DNA of 7,580 nucleotides, from the NCBI GenBank assembly GCA_946482635.1, contig CAMLSG010000244.1, forward strand, positions 1 through 7,580, written 5' to 3'. This stretch comes from an uncultured Duganella sp. (GTDB lineage Bacteria; Pseudomonadota; Gammaproteobacteria; Burkholderiales; Burkholderiaceae). How positions within the stretch are numbered: the stretch's first letter is position 1; each line of letters begins with the position of its first letter. Both the position numbers and the translations under genes were made by a program. Under the pieces are notes generated by a model. That model saw nothing but the letters and a program-made list of their open reading frames with translations, was not told the DNA's origin and made no database searches. This document shows positions 5,418-7,580 of this stretch, piece by piece.

Positions 5418-6872
5418 GTGGCGTTGACTCCGACTCGTCGCGCTTGGCGTGGCGTCGCGCTGGCATTGCTGCTGGCGCTGGGCGCCGTGCACGGCGCCGA
5501 TGCCGCCAAGGCTGCCAAACCGACCGAACGCAGCAAGCAGAAGGCTGCCGCCGAGACGGAGCGGGCGGCCTTGTCGCGCAAGCTGGCCAACCTGAAGGCG
5601 GAAATCGGCAAGACCGAGAGCGCCAAGGAAGACGCGGCCGACACGCTGGCCGAATCGGAGGAAGCCATTTCCGACGCCAATCGCACCTTGCGCGACTTGG
5701 CGGCGGAGCAATCCCAGATCAATAGCAAGGTGGCCGAACTGGCCGCCGAGCAGTTGCGCCTGTCCGCCACGGTGGCGGCGCAGAAACAGCAACTGGCCAA
5801 GCTGCTGCGCGAGCAGTACGTGGCCGGCAATGAAGACCGCATCAAGCTGCTCCTGTCGGGCGACAACCCCAACCGCATCAACCGCGAACTGCAACTGATG
5901 GCCTACGTGTCGCAGTCGCAGGCCCGGTTGCTCGATTCCCTGCGCGCCAACCTGAAAAAGGTCGAAGAAAACCAGGCCGAGGCGCAGAACGCCAAGCAGG
6001 AGCTGGACGAAATCGCCGAGGAAGAAAAGCAGCAGAAGGCCAAGCTGGAACAGGAAAAGGGCCGCCGCGCCGCTGCCCTGGCCAGCCTGTCCAAGAAGCT
6101 GGTGGCCCAGCGCAAGGAAGCCGGGCGCATGGAGCAGGACGCCCAGCGCCTGGATGCCCTGGTCGACAAGCTGAACAAGCTGATCGAAGAGCAGGCGCGC
6201 ATTGCCGCCGCCGAAAAGGCACGCCAGGAAAAGCTGGCCGCCGAGCGCGCCGCCAAGGCCAAGGCGGAAGCGGAAGCTCGTGCCCTGGCGCGAGCCAAGG
6301 CGCAGGCCGAGCGCGAACGCCTGGCGCAGGAAGCGAAAAAGGCCGGCAAGCCGGCGCCCAAGCCGCTGCCGGCCGAAGACGAACCGAAAGTCGCCGCCAA
6401 GCCGGAGCCGTCCGAGCAGCGCGACGAGAAATCGCCCCGCCCATCCGAGGTGGCGCTGGCGCCGGTGGTGCCGGACGGCGTCTTCGCCCGGTTGAAAGGC
6501 GAGTTGCCGGCGCCGGTCTCCGGCAAGGTGGACAAGCGTTTCGGCAGCAAGAACGCCGACGGCGTGGCCTGGAAAGGCATGGTGGTGAAAGCCGCTGCCG
6601 GCGCCGAGGTGCGCGCCGTGGCAGCAGGCCGCGTGGTGTACGCAACTTCGCTGCGCGGCTACGGCAATTTCATTATCATCGACCACGGCGGCCAGTACTG
6701 GAGCGGCTACGGCTACAACGAATCTGTGCTGAAACGCGCCGGCGACGTGGTGAAAGCGGGCGAGGTGATCGCCACCGTCGGAAATACCGGCGGTTACGAA
6801 GAATCGGGTTTATACTTTGAAATGCGCCACCAGGGCAAGCCGATAGATCCGGCCGGGTGGGTCAAGTTCTAG
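5418..6872 (+). CDS. envC: Murein hydrolase activator, EnvC-like
   Basis: A periplasmic protein of 484 residues (E. coli EnvC is 419). A signal peptide (1-29, Arg-rich start, Leu/Ala core, GADA end) is followed by a long charged coiled coil. The coiled coil runs about 34-135 and 155-310, broken near 136-154, and is rich in Ala, Glu, Lys and Arg. A Pro-rich linker (310-355) and a C-terminal LytM/M23 domain (about 360-484) complete it. The metal ligands are gone: the HxGxD motif reads WKGMV around 385-389, the YAH position reads YGYN (431-434), and the HxH reads GLY at 464-466 before FEMR. In the EnvC family such a domain activates N-acetylmuramoyl-L-alanine amidases at the septum under FtsEX control, rather than cutting peptidoglycan itself. 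The start is GTG with no good Shine-Dalgarno, five bases after gpmA, so coupled translation is likely. Lys- and Glu-rich codon runs make large false reading frames opposite it. Confidence 0.92.
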   Translation: MALTPTRRAWRGVALALLLALGAVHGADAAKAAKPTERSKQKAAAETERAALSRKLANLKAEIGKTESAKEDAADTLAESEEAISDANRTLRDLAAEQSQINSKVAELAAEQLRLSATVAAQKQQLAKLLREQYVAGNEDRIKLLLSGDNPNRINRELQLMAYVSQSQARLLDSLRANLKKVEENQAEAQNAKQELDEIAEEEKQQKAKLEQEKGRRAAALASLSKKLVAQRKEAGRMEQDAQRLDALVDKLNKLIEEQARIAAAEKARQEKLAAERAAKAKAEAEARALARAKAQAERERLAQEAKKAGKPAPKPLPAEDEPKVAAKPEPSEQRDEKSPRPSEVALAPVVPDGVFARLKGELPAPVSGKVDKRFGSKNADGVAWKGMVVKAAAGAEVRAVAAGRVVYATSLRGYGNFIIIDHGGQYWSGYGYNESVLKRAGDVVKAGEVIATVGNTGGYEESGLYFEMRHQGKPIDPAGWVKF

Positions 6873-6888
6873 CGGCAGAAAGCAATCA

Positions 6889-7580
6889 ATGGGCAACAAA
6901 ACGAAGAGTCTGGGCCTGGTCGGCCTTGGTATGGTGGCTGGCGTAGCCGTCTCGATGCAGTTTTCAGCCCTGGCGCAAAAGGCAGCCACGCCTTTGCCGC
7001 TGGAAGAACTGCGCACCCTGTCCGAAGTTTTCAGCCTGATCAAATCCGACTACGTCGAGCAGGTCGACGACAGGAAGCTGCTGCAGGACGCCATCGCCGG
7101 CATGGTGTCTTCGCTCGATCCCCATTCCACCTACCTCGATAAGACCGCATTCAAGGAAATGCGCGAATCCATCCACGGCAAGTTTGTCGGCATCGGCATC
7201 GAAGTCGGCGTGGAAGACGGCTACATCAAGGTGGTGGCGCCGATCGAAGATTCTCCGGCCTGGCGCGCCGGCATCAAGGCGGGCGACCTGATCACCCGCC
7301 TCGATAACGAGCCGCTGAAAGGCCTGTCGCTGGACGACGCCATCAAGAAAATGCGCGGCGAACCGCGCACCAAGGTAGTGCTGACGGTGGCGCGCAAGGA
7401 CGAAGACAAGCCCCTGCTGATCCCCATCGTGCGCGAAGAAATCCGCGTGCAGAGCGTGAAGGTGAAGATGGTGGAGCCGGACTACGCCTGGCTGCGCATC
7501 TCGCAATTCCAGGAACCGACGGTCGAAGACATGGCGAAGAAGCTCGGCGCCCTGTATGCCAAGAACCCGAACATCAAGGG
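6889..7580 (+). CDS. ctpA: C-terminal processing peptidase, S41 family, 3' truncated
   Basis: Only the first 230 codons are in the window, and the frame is open to the right edge. Residues 1-29 form a signal peptide or anchor (KTK, a Gly/Val/Leu core, then ALA). Residues about 35-95 are the N-terminal helical part, with the family motif SLDPHSTYLD at 75-84. A PDZ domain follows at about 97-182 (FVGIGIEVG, then SPAWRAGIKAGDLI near 122-135), and the protease core begins near 185 (YAWLRISQF at 199-207). The Ser-Lys catalytic pair lies beyond the edge and cannot be checked. These periplasmic proteases trim C-termini of envelope proteins, and some turn over cell-wall hydrolases. The gene starts 16 bases after envC with a weak ribosome site, so it belongs to the same operon. 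Pairing with envC is common in proteobacteria. Confidence 0.93.
   Translation, partial: MGNKTKSLGLVGLGMVAGVAVSMQFSALAQKAATPLPLEELRTLSEVFSLIKSDYVEQVDDRKLLQDAIAGMVSSLDPHSTYLDKTAFKEMRESIHGKFVGIGIEVGVEDGYIKVVAPIEDSPAWRAGIKAGDLITRLDNEPLKGLSLDDAIKKMRGEPRTKVVLTVARKDEDKPLLIPIVREEIRVQSVKVKMVEPDYAWLRISQFQEPTVEDMAKKLGALYAKNPNIK

Noticed and set aside
4594..5466. A 290-codon open frame on the - strand opposite gpmA
   Set aside because: It covers gpmA almost exactly in antisense, extends through the divergent promoter region, and shows no family motif.
5343..6686. A 447-codon open frame on the - strand with a Leu/Gly/Phe-rich, membrane-like product
   Set aside because: It is the complement of the Lys/Glu/Ala-rich coiled-coil codons of envC, which read as Leu/Phe/Gly on the other strand. 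The hydrophobicity is an artefact of that codon use.
1..7580. Search for a defence system, mobile element, CRISPR array or biosynthetic cluster
   Set aside because: Every gene is assignable to a housekeeping, envelope or signalling family, codon use is even, and no integrase, transposase, direct-repeat array or att-like duplication is visible.

Overview
The window reads as ordinary chromosomal backbone of a GC-rich betaproteobacterium, most likely Burkholderiales and probably Oxalobacteraceae (Massilia/Janthinobacterium/Duganella-like). This rests on the style of SecB, GpmA and the inner-membrane rhodanese and on the gene order. It is an impression from the proteins, not a database result. 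Eight complete genes and one gene cut by the right edge fill almost all of it. No gap is longer than about 140 bases. I see no tRNA, rRNA, CRISPR array, IS element or phage gene.

Layout. The left edge holds a short perfect palindrome and a small cupin gene on the + strand. Its 3' end overlaps, tail to tail, the end of a soluble GAF-domain histidine kinase on the - strand. The - strand then continues (in transcription order, right to left): membrane-anchored rhodanese, grxC, secB, two tandem hairpins including a terminator, a secreted SH3-like protein, gpsA, kinase. A divergent promoter region near 4576-4602 separates this block from a + strand operon: gpmA, an EnvC-type murein hydrolase activator, and a CtpA-type S41 peptidase that runs off the window.

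How the genes fit together. Rhodanese-grxC-secB-gpsA facing gpm-envC is the same arrangement as E. coli yibN-grxC-secB-gpsA facing gpmM-envC. Here, however, the phosphoglycerate mutase is the cofactor-dependent GpmA, which is unrelated in fold to E. coli GpmM. The left-going block combines thiol and sulfur handling, protein export and glycerol-3-phosphate synthesis for phospholipids. The right-going block combines a glycolytic enzyme with cell-wall remodelling (an amidase activator and a periplasmic processing protease).

The points most worth a second look are the phosphoglycerate mutase swap, the terminator that abuts the ribosome binding site of the SH3-gpsA unit, the overlapping divergent promoter, the fully degenerate LytM site of the EnvC homologue, and the orphan kinase with its 20-base convergent overlap. 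I did not find a novel defence, mobile or biosynthetic system.
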